Shown: positions 1 through 9,308, numbered from the stretch's first letter. The stretch: DNA of 64,000 nt from Prevotella melaninogenica (GCF_003609775.1 NZ_AP018049.1:186001-250000), one strand, 5' to 3'. The notes: generated from the letters alone by a model not told the origin. Numbers and translations are program-made.

Positions 1-1874
1 CCTTGACAGCTCTATCCGTATCGTCTACGGCACAGACAATGGACATCACACGTGCAGGCGACACGACGATTGTGAAGATAGTAAAGTCGCCAAAGTATCT
101 TCTCCTTCCGATTGAAGAGGGGAAAGACGAGGCGCAGGTGATTCTCGACAATGGCAAGAAGACGGACACGTGGATGGATGTAAGATTAGCACAAGGGAAG
201 ACGGACTATTATGTGCCTTTCAAACTCAATAAGGGTAAGACTTCTGTTGTTAAGATTCTCAACTTAAAGGAGGATGCTTTGACCTTGAAGAAAGGACAGA
301 TGAAACTCTCTGATGTTTGGGATGTGACCAATACCGATTTTTATCGTCCTTCTTATCATCATACTCCTTCTTATGGATGGATGAACGACCCTGTTGGTAT
401 GTTTTATAAAGATGGGATCTACCACCTCTGTTATCAGTACAACCCCTACGGCTCTATGTGGGGAAATATGCATTGGGGACACGCTATAAGTCACAATCTT
501 ATTTATTGGAAAGAGGTAGAACCGACGATTTATCGTGACCCTATGGGGCATATTTTCTCTGGTAGTACGGTAATAGATAAGAAGGGTACGGCAGGTTATG
601 GTAAGAATGCGATTATCTCCCTTTATACATCCGATAGCAAGGAGAATGCACAAACGCAATGTATGGCTTATAGCACCGATGGCGGTTATACGTTCCATAA
701 GTATGAGAAGAATCCAGTTTTGAAGCCTTTTGATGGTGTGAAGGATTTCCGAGACCCAAAGGTCTTCTGGTATGAGCCACTTCAGAAGTGGTATATGATA
801 GTTTCTGCCGATAAAGAAATGCGCTTCTATTCGTCGCCAAACTTGAAAGAATGGACCTATGTAAGTGCTTTCGGTGCAGGTTATGGTGCACAACCTAACC
901 AGTTTGAATGTCCCGATTTCTTCGAACTTCCCGTTGATGGTAACCCGAATAAGAAGAAATGGGTGATGATTGTGAATATCAATCCTGGCTGTCTCTTTGG
1001 TGGTAGTGCTACGGAGTATTTCGTTGGTGACTTCGATGGAACGAACTTCACCTGCGATAGCGACCCTTCTGTGGCTAAGTTCCTCGACTATGGCAAGGAC
1101 CATTACGCCACTGTTACCTTCTCAGGCGTTAAAGACCGTGTGTTGGGTATTGCGTGGATGAGCAACTGGCAGTATGCTAACGTTACTCCTATTCGCCAAT
1201 ATCGTGGTGCGAACACGCTTCCACGTGAGTTGAAACTCTTCACAGGTAAAGATGGTCAAATTTATATGTCTTCTAATGTTGTGTCAGAAGTAGTCTTGCT
1301 AAGAAGGAAGTATAAGCGCTTACCTAACCTGCTTATTGCTAACGAACGGGACGCAAAGAATGTATCAGTTAGCAAAGAGAATGCTTTTGAATTAGAGATG
1401 GATGTAACACCGAATAAGGCAGCTAAGACAGGAATTGTTCTTTATAATGATAAGGGAGAGAAGGTAGATATCTACTTTGATTTAAAGGCAGGACGACTTG
1501 TTATGGATCGTACGGAGAGTGGAAAGGTTCAGTTTGGTGAGAAGTCAGAACCACATAAGATTGAAACTGACTATGATGAGCGTGAAGAACAGAAGGCTTT
1601 AGGTCCGATGCGTAAGCTGAACGCCATTAATTATAAGAACGACTTTGCACTCGGAACATGGGCACCGTTAAGCCTCTGCGACTCCGACACCTATCACTTG
1701 AACATCTTTGTTGATAAGTGTTCAATAGAAATCTTTGTCAATGGTGGGCGTATCTCAATGACCAATCTTGTCTTCCCGACGCAGCCTTACACATCTGTTA
1801 AGTTCTATTCAGATGGCAATAGAACTGCTTTCAGAAACATAAAGGTGAATGAATTAGGCTTGATAAAACCTTAG
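1..1874 (+). CDS. GH32 fructanase (levanase/beta-fructosidase), 5' end outside window
   Basis: This enzyme hydrolyses fructose polymers such as levan or inulin in the periplasm or at the surface. The visible 623 residues begin inside what looks like the end of a signal peptide (ALSVSSTAQ), so the true start lies upstream and the TTG at base 3 is not a real start. An N-terminal beta domain (about 12-105) precedes the GH32 five-bladed propeller. The nucleophile motif WMNDP has Asp at residue 129, the transition-state motif FRDP is near 250, and the acid/base motif ECPDFFEL is near 303. A C-terminal beta-sandwich follows. Size and domain order match Bacteroidales fructan-locus GH32 enzymes. The neighbouring fructokinase supports a fructan catabolic role. 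Exact linkage specificity cannot be read from sequence. Confidence 0.93.
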   Translation, partial: LTALSVSSTAQTMDITRAGDTTIVKIVKSPKYLLLPIEEGKDEAQVILDNGKKTDTWMDVRLAQGKTDYYVPFKLNKGKTSVVKILNLKEDALTLKKGQMKLSDVWDVTNTDFYRPSYHHTPSYGWMNDPVGMFYKDGIYHLCYQYNPYGSMWGNMHWGHAISHNLIYWKEVEPTIYRDPMGHIFSGSTVIDKKGTAGYGKNAIISLYTSDSKENAQTQCMAYSTDGGYTFHKYEKNPVLKPFDGVKDFRDPKVFWYEPLQKWYMIVSADKEMRFYSSPNLKEWTYVSAFGAGYGAQPNQFECPDFFELPVDGNPNKKKWVMIVNINPGCLFGGSATEYFVGDFDGTNFTCDSDPSVAKFLDYGKDHYATVTFSGVKDRVLGIAWMSNWQYANVTPIRQYRGANTLPRELKLFTGKDGQIYMSSNVVSEVVLLRRKYKRLPNLLIANERDAKNVSVSKENAFELEMDVTPNKAAKTGIVLYNDKGEKVDIYFDLKAGRLVMDRTESGKVQFGEKSEPHKIETDYDEREEQKALGPMRKLNAINYKNDFALGTWAPLSLCDSDTYHLNIFVDKCSIEIFVNGGRISMTNLVFPTQPYTSVKFYSDGNRTAFRNIKVNELGLIKP

Positions 1875-1918
1875 GCGTTCGTTAATTGTTGCTTATCCGT
1901 GCTTGAGTAGAGATCGTG

Positions 1919-2017
1919 ATGGGTTTTGCCAGCGATGGATTCGGTCAAGTGGGTGCTGTTGTCGTAATGGCAGTGGGCGTGCTCTACCTCTTTTCTTACA
2001 TTCCAAAGATGAAGTAG
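1919..2017 (+). pseudogene. probable C-terminal remnant of a sugar (fructose) transporter
   Basis: A 32-codon open stretch ends at TAG and encodes a hydrophobic tail (GAVVVMAVGVLYLFSYIPKMK) that looks like the last transmembrane helix and cytoplasmic end of a major-facilitator permease. There is no room for the rest of such a gene, and the frame is closed just upstream. In the Bacteroides thetaiotaomicron fructan locus a fructose permease gene sits between GH32 and fructokinase, exactly this position. My inference is that the permease gene was deleted, leaving its 3' end. It could also be chance coding-like sequence. Confidence 0.4.
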
Positions 2018-2021
2018 TGTT

Positions 2022-2064
2022 ATAGGCTTATTTGTTTAATGAATCTAATTAGGCTAATAAGCCC
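2022..2064. repeat. family C repeat (GGCTTATT/AATAAGCC motif)
   Basis: An AT-rich imperfect palindrome of GGCTTATT, TCTAATTA and GGCTAATAAGCC lies before the fructokinase gene. The same motif recurs near 38005, 44942, 56786 and 58927. The core units are 9 bp (for example GGCTTATTA, GCCTTATTA, GCCTAATTA). No function is evident. Confidence 0.5.
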
Positions 2065-2097
2065 TTCTAAAAATAATAACTGAAAACAGAAAGATAT

Positions 2098-2979
2098 ATG
2101 AAACAGTTAATCGTTGGCCTCGGAGAGGCGTTGTGGGATTGTCTTCCTGAAGGACGAAAGCTTGGTGGCGCACCTGCAAACTTTGCTTATCATACAGGAC
2201 AGTTTGGGTATGATTCGTTGGCTATTAGTGCTGTCGGAAATGACGTCTTGGGTAAGGAAACCCTCGATGAATTCGGTAAAAAAGGTGTAAAGTACTTGAT
2301 GCCAGAGGTGGATTATCCAACAGGAACGGTTCAGGTTGAACTCGATAGTGAGGGGATTCCTACATACGATATTAAGGAAGGTGTAGCTTGGGATAATATT
2401 CCCTTCACCCCTGAACTTGAAGCTACGGCTAAGAATTGCCGTGCCGTATGCTTTGGCTCACTTGCACAGCGTAGTAGTGTAAGCCGCCAGACAATACAGA
2501 AATTCCTCGAAGCAACGCCTAAGGACTGTCTGAAGATATTTGATATCAACCTTCGTCAGAACTTCTATACAAAAGAGATTATTACCTCCTCGCTTCAACA
2601 TGCTAATATCCTCAAGATTAATGATGAGGAACTTGTACTCATCGGCCGCCTCTTTGGTTATCCAGGTCTTGATATAGAGAATAAATGTTGGCTGCTTTTA
2701 GGCAAGTATAATCTTGATATGCTCGTGCTGACCTGCGGTGTCAACGGTTCGTATGTCTTTGCTCCAAACCTCAAGTCGTTCCAAGAAACACCAAAGGTTG
2801 AGGTTGCTGATACCGTTGGTGCAGGTGATTCCTTTACGGGTGCCTTTGCTTCTGCAATCTTGGCGGGTATGCCTATTACTGATGCCCATAAACTTGCGGT
2901 AGATGTAAGTGCATACGTTTGCACGCAGAATGGTGCTATGCCAAAACTTCCAAAGAAACTATTAGACAGAATTAAGTAA
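2098..2979 (+). CDS. fructokinase, PfkB/ribokinase family
   Basis: This 293-residue cytoplasmic kinase transfers phosphate from ATP to fructose released by the upstream fructanase, giving fructose 6-phosphate. The N-terminal substrate-binding segment includes GEALWDCLPEG and KLGGAPANFAYH. The PfkB signature DTVGAGDSFTGAF is near the C-terminus, with catalytic base Asp244. Length is normal for the family. It starts with ATG about 80 bases after the transporter remnant and on the same strand as the GH32 gene, so co-transcription is likely. A strong intrinsic terminator follows at 3087. Specificity for fructose is inferred from context, since related sugars use the same fold. Confidence 0.9.
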   Translation: MKQLIVGLGEALWDCLPEGRKLGGAPANFAYHTGQFGYDSLAISAVGNDVLGKETLDEFGKKGVKYLMPEVDYPTGTVQVELDSEGIPTYDIKEGVAWDNIPFTPELEATAKNCRAVCFGSLAQRSSVSRQTIQKFLEATPKDCLKIFDINLRQNFYTKEIITSSLQHANILKINDEELVLIGRLFGYPGLDIENKCWLLLGKYNLDMLVLTCGVNGSYVFAPNLKSFQETPKVEVADTVGAGDSFTGAFASAILAGMPITDAHKLAVDVSAYVCTQNGAMPKLPKKLLDRIK

Positions 2980-3086
2980 GCTGTGCCTAATCTCTAAACC
3001 CTATGCTGTTTTAGGGGTGGGGCAATAAACTTATATTATAATTTTCTCAATAGATTTTAGGAATAAAGATTTCAGGATGATTTTTA

Positions 3087-3139
3087 GCCTGAATTAATTG
3101 TAGAAAGTTTCTCTTTCTTCGATTAATTCAGGCTTTTTT
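3087..3139 (+). terminator. intrinsic terminator after fructokinase
   Basis: A perfect 12-bp stem (GCCTGAATTAAT paired with ATTAATTCAGGC) is followed directly by six T residues. It ends the fructan unit. Confidence 0.85.
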
Positions 3140-3206
3140 GTGCTCTTTCCGTTGTGTTGTTACCCTCATAGGACTTACTCCTCTTGCCTCCTTGACCGCC
3201 TCCTTT

Positions 3207-3231
3207 CGAATTATTTTATGAAAATAATTCG
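3207..3231. repeat. family A palindrome, single collapsed unit
   Basis: CGAATTATTTT and AAAATAATTCG flank an ATG centre. These are exactly the terminal motifs of the 92-bp family A arrays found elsewhere in the window, here reduced to one unit. It may be a deletion product of a full array. Confidence 0.6.
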
Positions 3232-3273
3232 TAGTGAGTGTCAGGTTGTAGCTGTTTCTGTTGGAAATATATA

Positions 3274-3318
3274 ATAAAAAATGGGATAGTATCAGCATGA
3301 AGCAGATACAATCCCATT
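3274..3318 (-). terminator. intrinsic terminator for the LRR/small-peptide unit
   Basis: ATGGGAT (3281-3287) pairs with ATCCCAT (3311-3317), with further inner pairing (TATC/GATA). An A-run on the plus strand gives a U-run for minus-strand transcripts. It lies just downstream of the small gene at 3349-3570. Confidence 0.75.
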
Positions 3319-3348
3319 TGATAAGTTAATCAACAGTAAAGTATGGTT

Positions 3349-3570
3349 TTAATCTTCCCAGATATTAGTTGTGTTTTGCTCGGTGAAAGGATTCGCCTTG
3401 CTTCCTGCTTCACCAGGACCACCTGTATCAATATTGTCTTGACTCTTTTCATTTGGACTGCCTGTACTTCCAATACTTGCTGAGTCTGTTGTTCTGCTGT
3501 TACATATAAACTTCTCAGTAATAACGGCATGAATATCCGTCATTGGCTTTATATATATTGTTTTCATCAT
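3349..3570 (-). CDS. small hypothetical peptide downstream of the LRR gene
   Basis: This 73-residue product begins MMKTIYIKPMTDIHAV and is hydrophilic, rich in Gly, Ser, Asn and Asp towards the end. I start it at 3570 because the upstream codons of the longer frame do not look natural. It begins 13 bases after the LRR-protein stop on the same strand and is followed by a terminator, so it is probably the last gene of a two-gene unit. Short proteins starting like M(K)KxYxKPxTE are common in Bacteroidales and uncharacterised. No signal peptide or domain is recognisable. Function unknown. Confidence 0.55.
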   Translation of the reverse strand: MMKTIYIKPMTDIHAVITEKFICNSRTTDSASIGSTGSPNEKSQDNIDTGGPGEAGSKANPFTEQNTTNIWED

Positions 3571-3583
3571 GACTTTTCTTTGT

Positions 3584-5539
3584 TTAACGAACGATGTACT
3601 TCTTTCCATTAACGATGTAAACTCCCTGTGGCAATGCTTTCAGGTTAATTGTGCCCTGCTGTACGAGCTGTCCCGTAATGGTATATACCTTTCCCTGCTG
3701 CATGTCGTGTGCTGCTGGCATAACAGGAAGCGTGTCAATAGCAGTTGTTTGCCCGTCAATGCTTTCTAAATAATAGCTGATTGATGGCTTCGCATTCGCA
3801 CCATTGTCCTTATTCATCAAGACGCAAGCCGTGTAAGGAGTCCATGTTCCGCTGTTAGATGCTATCCACTTGTAAAAACCGTTCTTATATCTGGTCTCAT
3901 CGTCACCTGAATAGTAATAATAAGAATACTGCTGCAGGTGCTTGTTCTTGTCATAATTACCAATGAAAGTATAGGTGACGCCATCAGCAGTCTTTACAAC
4001 CTTTTGAGCATTCAAGCTTTCCTGTTTCTCTTCTTGTTTCTTGATACCCACGATGGTTGTTTTCACACCCGTCTGCGTTCCCTTGTGCAGGGAAGGGTGA
4101 ATCATGTAAGGATGGTGAGCCTTTGTCTCTGTTACAGGCTGCTTAAATTTCAGTGTGACAATCTTGTCATTATTAGGCTTTGTGACAACGTCTACATCAG
4201 AGAACTCTACCACTTCAACTTTTGAACCGTATGCACTCTTGAGCTGCTGGGCTGTCATGTCAAATGGCAGACACATTGTGTACCACTTGCCGTCTACACG
4301 TTTGTCGTCATCCCATGTTTCATCTTTTATTTTGCCTGTAAGTGCGAAATTCCTCCAGCCTGCATAATCACCAGATGTTAAGGAAAACTTGCCATCTTCA
4401 AATGTAGGCCAGCAGCCACCATTCTCTGCAGCAACATTTTTTGTTGAACCTCCTATTGAACGTGAATTCTCATTTACATAGTTCTCGTATGCAGCTTCAG
4501 GATAATGTAGCATTGTGAAAAGCTTACCAGTCTCTTGATTTGTATAGAACTCTCGTTTTACAGGAGTGATATTGCCAGGATTGTCATATTTGAAATTACT
4601 TACAGTATAGGGACCAAAAGCTTGGTTTTCAGCTTTTGTGTTTGTTCCTAATACATATACATCTGTAAGTGCTTTGTTGCTTTGGAAAGCGAATGTCTCA
4701 ATTTTCTCGACACTTGCAGGAATTGTAATTGTTTTCAGATTCTCGCATACGAAAGCATTTGCCTCAATTACTTTCAGCGTGTTAGGCAGGTGGATGGCTT
4801 CAATAGCTGCGCCAGAGAATGCACCATTACGGATAAATTCAACTCCTTCTGGTAACACAATATCCTTTAAGGCTGAGCAACCAAAGAACGCCTGGGTACC
4901 AATTTCTTTCCAACCATAGCCGAAGTCAACAGATGTGAGATCTGTACCTGCAAATGCTTGTTGCTCTATTTTGCTGCTGCCATTAGGGTTAACTTCACCA
5001 AGTTTAATAGTCTTTAGGGATTGTGGAAACGCCTGAACGCCTACATCAACGCTGCGTTCTGCATTGTCAGGAATGATTACATTTTCTATTTTGCATGAAC
5101 CATCTCTAAGGCAAGCTCGTGGTATCTCTTTAGTTGTACGAGGGAAAGTAATAGTCTCCAGCTTGTCCATATACTTCAGATTGACCAAATCGTTATCATT
5201 CGTGAAATTTGCGAACTCAAGGTCGAGTGTGTTTAAGTTGGGGAAGTTGTTTTCCTCCTCTGCCATACCACAGATACGCTTTAAGTCCTCACTGCTCATA
5301 GTTACTCCAGGTTTGGTTACAACTTTCAGCTTCGTGGTAGTCAGATAATCTTTTATTAGATCTGATGGCGTGTACTGGGCATATCCTCCTGATACTGGTG
5401 TGAACTCATTGTTAATGTCGCCAGATGCTTCGAGCGTGAAGACCACCGTCCCGTCAGCTTCTTTAGTTACATTTAGCTTTGCCCATGTTGCCTGCAATGT
5501 AATGATTGACAGAGCCAACATTAAGATTAATCTTTTCAT
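3584..5539 (-). CDS. secreted BspA-type leucine-rich repeat protein with C-terminal sorting-like tail
   Basis: The 651-residue product has a signal peptide (MKRLILMLALSIITLQATWA), a central run of treponemal/BspA-type leucine-rich repeats (about residues 130-310, with repeated units such as IGTQAFFGCSALKDIVLPEG and IEANAFVCENLKTITIPAS), then a long non-repeat region. The last 40 residues have the shape of a type IX secretion tail (VYTITGQLV...LPQGVYIVNGKKYIVR). BspA-type proteins in oral Bacteroidales act as surface adhesins binding host matrix or other bacteria. That role is inferred here. A -7 box (TACTTTTG, 5698-5691) lies about 150 bases upstream. Confidence 0.85.
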   Translation of the reverse strand: MKRLILMLALSIITLQATWAKLNVTKEADGTVVFTLEASGDINNEFTPVSGGYAQYTPSDLIKDYLTTTKLKVVTKPGVTMSSEDLKRICGMAEEENNFPNLNTLDLEFANFTNDNDLVNLKYMDKLETITFPRTTKEIPRACLRDGSCKIENVIIPDNAERSVDVGVQAFPQSLKTIKLGEVNPNGSSKIEQQAFAGTDLTSVDFGYGWKEIGTQAFFGCSALKDIVLPEGVEFIRNGAFSGAAIEAIHLPNTLKVIEANAFVCENLKTITIPASVEKIETFAFQSNKALTDVYVLGTNTKAENQAFGPYTVSNFKYDNPGNITPVKREFYTNQETGKLFTMLHYPEAAYENYVNENSRSIGGSTKNVAAENGGCWPTFEDGKFSLTSGDYAGWRNFALTGKIKDETWDDDKRVDGKWYTMCLPFDMTAQQLKSAYGSKVEVVEFSDVDVVTKPNNDKIVTLKFKQPVTETKAHHPYMIHPSLHKGTQTGVKTTIVGIKKQEEKQESLNAQKVVKTADGVTYTFIGNYDKNKHLQQYSYYYYSGDDETRYKNGFYKWIASNSGTWTPYTACVLMNKDNGANAKPSISYYLESIDGQTTAIDTLPVMPAAHDMQQGKVYTITGQLVQQGTINLKALPQGVYIVNGKKYIVR

Positions 5540-5690
5540 TTCTTTTTCTCAGTTTTAATATTTATAAGTTGTTTAAATTCAATAAATTATTCCACAAGTT
5601 TCGGTATGAAACTGCAGATTGTTGTTGTTTGATTGAATGTTTGCTGCGAATAGTTGCTTTAAATTAATTTGTAATATATTTAATTTTCTG

Positions 5691-5698
5691 CAAAAGTA
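5691..5698 (-). promoter_or_regulatory. -7 promoter element of the LRR gene
   Basis: TACTTTTG on the minus strand fits the Bacteroidota TAnnTTTG box. No clear -33 TTTG is present. The implied 5' leader is about 145 bases and AT-rich. Confidence 0.5.
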
Positions 5699-5833
5699 TT
5701 ATTATTATTTAATATATTGAGTTTTACCTCCTTTATATTTAATATAACTTAACATAAGTTATCCTTGATTTTAATAAAAGTAATAAAAGGTAGCAATAAG
5801 TCTTTTGAAAAGCCAACAAGAGGCACATTCTGA

Positions 5834-5864
5834 TTTGCGTTTTCATTTTTTTTATGTAAGTTTG
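5834..5864 (+). promoter_or_regulatory. promoter of the sulfatase pair
   Basis: TTTG (5834-5837), 19 bases, then TAAGTTTG (5857-5864) is a canonical Bacteroidota promoter. It lies 77 bases before the first sulfatase start. The rest of the 5540-5940 interval holds no gene. Confidence 0.75.
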
Positions 5865-5940
5865 CAGACCCGTAGACATTACTACACGATGAAATCGGGG
5901 AAGACAAGCATCAAGAACCTAAAGTATAACATATCATTAT

Positions 5941-7482
5941 ATGAAACCAAACCTAACAAAGACACTTCTGCCCATAGCTGCATTGGCTTGTGGACAAGTT
6001 AATGCAATGGTGCAGAAACACCAGCAACGTCCAAACATTATATATATTATGTGTGATGATATGGGCTATGGCGACCTTGGCTGCTATGGTCAGCAGTACA
6101 TCCTTACACCGAATATTGACCGTATGGCAAAGGAAGGTATGCGCTTTACACAAGCGTATGCTGGTGCACCAGTGAGTGCTCCATCCCGTGCCTGCTTTAT
6201 GACAGGACAACATTCTGGTCATACGGAAGTACGAGGAAACAAGGAATATTGGGCACCAAGTAAGCCTATCTATTATGGAAAAAACCGCGATTTCAGCGTT
6301 GTTGGTCAGCATCCTTACGATCCAGAGCATGTTATTTTGCCTGAGATAATGAAGGGACAAGGCTATCGTACGGGTATGTTTGGTAAATGGGCTGGAGGTT
6401 ACGAAGGCTCTAAGTCAACACCAGACAAGCGTGGTGTAGATGAATTCTATGGTTATATCTGTCAGTTCCAAGCACATCTTTATTATCCTAACTTCCTTAA
6501 TGAGTACAGCAGGGAGCGTGGAGACAGTGCTGTTAAACGTGTTGTGATGCAGAATAATATTGATTATCCAATGTTTGGTGATCAGTATGCACAACGCAAG
6601 GACTACTCAGCTGATCTCATCCATCAGCACGCTATGAACTGGTTGAAGCGACAAAGCAATGATAAACCATTCTTTGGAGTATTCACTTATACGCTTCCTC
6701 ATGCAGAACTTGCACAGCCTAACGACTCGCTTTTAGCTTTCTACAAGAAGAAGTTCTTTGAGGATAAGACATGGGGTGGGCAGGAAGGCTCACGTTACAA
6801 CGCTGTTGTGCATACACACGCACAGTTTGCTGCAATGATAACGCGCCTTGATGCTTATGTCGGAGAAATCCTCCGTACCTTAGATGAGCAAGGACTTGCT
6901 GAGAATACGCTCGTTATCTTTACCAGTGATAATGGTCCTCATGAGGAGGGTGGAGCAGACCCTGCATTCTTCAACCGTGATGGTAAGTTGCGTGGAGTTA
7001 AGCGTCAGTGCTATGAAGGAGGTATTCGTATTCCATTCATTGCTCGATGGAAAGGGCGTATTAAGGAGGATGTGACCAGCGATTTGCCATTTGCTTTCTA
7101 CGACTTGATGCCAACTTTCTGTGACGTGGCAGGTGTACGCAACTTCCCAAAACGCTATGTTAATAAGAAAAAGACTGTCGATTACTTCGATGGAATCTCT
7201 ATTTTTCCAACCTTGATGAGCGATGAAAAGGCACAAAAGCAGCATCCGCACCTTTATTGGGAGTTTGCTGAAACCAATCAGATTGCCGTGCGTATGGGAG
7301 ATTGGAAGCTGATTGTTATCCGTGGTGTACCGCATCTTTATAATCTTGCAACCGACCTTCATGAAGATAAGGACATTGCGCAGGAGTATCCAGAGATTGT
7401 TGAACAGATGGTAAAGATAATCTATCAAGAGCATGTTGACAATCCTTTGTTCCCAATCACAATGCCAAAGGGGAGGGCGTAA
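5941..7482 (+). CDS. Ser-type sulfatase, family S1
   Basis: This exported enzyme hydrolyses sulfate esters, probably on host glycans such as mucin or glycosaminoglycan. Metal-binding Asp39-Asp40 (MCDDMGYGDLG) and the activation motif S79-A-P-S-R83 (then ACFMTG) are clear. Ser rather than Cys at position 79 means formylglycine must be made by an anaerobic sulfatase-maturating enzyme, and such a gene is at 22168-23385. The C-terminal metal-site region SDNGPHEEGG is present. The short hydrophobic leader has a Cys at position 17, like the next gene, so lipid anchoring is possible but the lipobox is weak. The 513-residue length is normal. The substrate is not identifiable from sequence. Confidence 0.93.
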   Translation: MKPNLTKTLLPIAALACGQVNAMVQKHQQRPNIIYIMCDDMGYGDLGCYGQQYILTPNIDRMAKEGMRFTQAYAGAPVSAPSRACFMTGQHSGHTEVRGNKEYWAPSKPIYYGKNRDFSVVGQHPYDPEHVILPEIMKGQGYRTGMFGKWAGGYEGSKSTPDKRGVDEFYGYICQFQAHLYYPNFLNEYSRERGDSAVKRVVMQNNIDYPMFGDQYAQRKDYSADLIHQHAMNWLKRQSNDKPFFGVFTYTLPHAELAQPNDSLLAFYKKKFFEDKTWGGQEGSRYNAVVHTHAQFAAMITRLDAYVGEILRTLDEQGLAENTLVIFTSDNGPHEEGGADPAFFNRDGKLRGVKRQCYEGGIRIPFIARWKGRIKEDVTSDLPFAFYDLMPTFCDVAGVRNFPKRYVNKKKTVDYFDGISIFPTLMSDEKAQKQHPHLYWEFAETNQIAVRMGDWKLIVIRGVPHLYNLATDLHEDKDIAQEYPEIVEQMVKIIYQEHVDNPLFPITMPKGRA

Positions 7483-7512
7483 TAAGACACAAATATCTAA
7501 AAACCATTCTAT

Positions 7513-9192
7513 ATGAATCAGAACATTGCAAAAGCAATCTTGCCATTGGCAGCACTTTCATGTGCTCAAGGTAAGATGCTTGCACAGGACGCGGCACGTC
7601 CTAACATCCTTTACATTATGTGTGACGACCATGCTATGCAGGCAATTAGTGCATACGGTAGTCCTATCTCGAAGTTAGCTCCTACACCAAACATCGATCG
7701 TTTGGCACAACGTGGAATGCTTTTCCGCAACTGTTTCGTGGAGAACTCATTGTCAACGCCAAGTCGTGCCTGCTTGATGACAGGCCTTTATAGCCACCAG
7801 AATGGTCAAAGACAGTTGGCGGAAGGTATTGACACAACAAAGACTTTCGTTCCAGAGCTGATGCAGAAGGCAGGTTATGAAACTGGTATCGTGGGCAAGT
7901 GGCACATGATGTGTAAGCCAAAGGGCTTTGATTATTATCATATCCTTGATGGCCAAGGAAAATACTATAATCCTACTTTCTGCAAGACGGGCAAGTATGG
8001 TAAGTATGAACAGGAGATGGGTTATGCTACATCACTGACTACTAAGCATGCAATAGAGTTCCTCGATAATCGTCAGAAGGATAAGCCTTTCTGTTTGTAT
8101 GTGCATCATAAGGCACCACACCGCAACTGGTTTGCTGAACCAAAGCATATCGGAATGTATGATGGGGTAGACTTCCCATTGCCAAAAACCTTCTGGGATA
8201 ACTATGAAAACCGTGGCTCGGCAGCTAAAACACAGAAGATGAATATTGAAAAGGATATGGAGTTGATCTTAGACTTCAAAATCCCTGAACTCCTCGATAC
8301 GTCAGATGTAGAGAGTATGTCGTCTTATTCTGGTTTGATGGGTGAACTTGGCCGTATGACTCCTGCACAAAGAATGGCGTGGGATAAGTATTATATGCCA
8401 AGAAACCGCCGTTTCATCGAGGCTAAGCTGTCTGGTAAGGAACTTGCCGTGTGGAAGTATCAGAATTATATTCGTGATTATATGTCTGTCATTGCTTCGG
8501 TAGACGAGAGCGTTGGACAGCTATTGGATTATCTTAAAGCACATGACTTAGATAAGAATACCGTGGTTATCTATACCTCTGATCAAGGCTTCTATATGGG
8601 CGAGCATGGATGGTTTGATAAGCGTTTTATGTATGAGGAGTCTTTACACACCCCATTGATCATCAGCTACCCAGGCCATATCAAAGAAGGAGTTGAGAAT
8701 ACTGATATGGTACAGAATATCGACTTTGCACCAACTTTCCTTACTTATGCTGGTGTAGAGCAGCCTAAGGAGATGACTGGTAAGCCTCTGCAGCCACTGC
8801 TTGCTGGTGAGAAGCCAAAGAATTGGCGCAAGGATTTGTATTATCACTACTATGATTATCCTACTTATCACCTCGTTCGTAAGCACGATGGTGTACGTAC
8901 TGATCGATATAAACTTATCTATTTCTATGGTAAGGGTGGTATGCGTGCCGTGGAGGAGAATAAGTACCAGAATATTGCAGGTACAAGCGAGAATAATTGT
9001 TTGCGCTATCTCTATGCAACAAACTATTTCAACGAGGATCCTGACGTAAGCTACTATGAACTTTACGACCTGCAGAATGACCCAGACGAGTTGAATAACA
9101 TCTACGGCAAGAAGGGTACAGAGAAGGTTACAAAGCAACTGATGAAGCGCCTAAACGATTATCGTAAGGAGCTGAAAATAGATGAATATTAA
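7513..9192 (+). CDS. Ser-type sulfatase, family S1 (N-acetylglucosamine-6-sulfatase-like)
   Basis: This second sulfatase of the operon starts 30 bases after the first. It has metal ligands Asp38-Asp39 (MCDDHAMQAISAYG) and activation motif S81-T-P-S-R85 (then ACLMTG), again Ser-type and so dependent on the maturase. The CDDHAMQAIS segment resembles sulfatases acting on 6-O-sulfated N-acetylglucosamine. That assignment is recalled family knowledge, not tested. SDQGFYMGEHGWFDKRFMYEES forms the late metal/substrate region. The leader (MNQNIAKAILPLAALSC) parallels that of the upstream gene, including Cys17, suggesting shared export and possibly lipidation. 559 residues, with a strong terminator after it. 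Confidence 0.93.
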   Translation: MNQNIAKAILPLAALSCAQGKMLAQDAARPNILYIMCDDHAMQAISAYGSPISKLAPTPNIDRLAQRGMLFRNCFVENSLSTPSRACLMTGLYSHQNGQRQLAEGIDTTKTFVPELMQKAGYETGIVGKWHMMCKPKGFDYYHILDGQGKYYNPTFCKTGKYGKYEQEMGYATSLTTKHAIEFLDNRQKDKPFCLYVHHKAPHRNWFAEPKHIGMYDGVDFPLPKTFWDNYENRGSAAKTQKMNIEKDMELILDFKIPELLDTSDVESMSSYSGLMGELGRMTPAQRMAWDKYYMPRNRRFIEAKLSGKELAVWKYQNYIRDYMSVIASVDESVGQLLDYLKAHDLDKNTVVIYTSDQGFYMGEHGWFDKRFMYEESLHTPLIISYPGHIKEGVENTDMVQNIDFAPTFLTYAGVEQPKEMTGKPLQPLLAGEKPKNWRKDLYYHYYDYPTYHLVRKHDGVRTDRYKLIYFYGKGGMRAVEENKYQNIAGTSENNCLRYLYATNYFNEDPDVSYYELYDLQNDPDELNNIYGKKGTEKVTKQLMKRLNDYRKELKIDEY

Positions 9193-9242
9193 TGTTCTGT
9201 AAACTCTTATAGATTAGGAGTTGTAGAATATAAAGACGTTAT

Positions 9243-9308
9243 AGAGAGTCAAGTCAATTCTTTCCTTAGTATGATTTCAGGGAAAGAGTGACTTGACTCT
9301 CTTTTTTA
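9243..9308 (+). terminator. intrinsic terminator after the sulfatases
   Basis: AGAGAGTCAAGTCA (9243-9256) pairs with TGACTTGACTCTCT (9289-9302), followed by T6. Confidence 0.85.

Noticed and set aside
264..1103. Long minus-strand open frame (279 codons) inside the GH32 gene
   Set aside because: It lies wholly opposite the clearly coding fructanase frame and has no recognisable domain. It is a shadow.
5805..6002. 65-codon plus-strand frame overlapping the first sulfatase
   Set aside because: It spans the sulfatase promoter and overlaps its start in another frame. No coding features.
6880..7434. 184-codon minus-strand frame inside the first sulfatase
   Set aside because: It is opposite the conserved sulfatase C-terminal region. 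It is a shadow frame.
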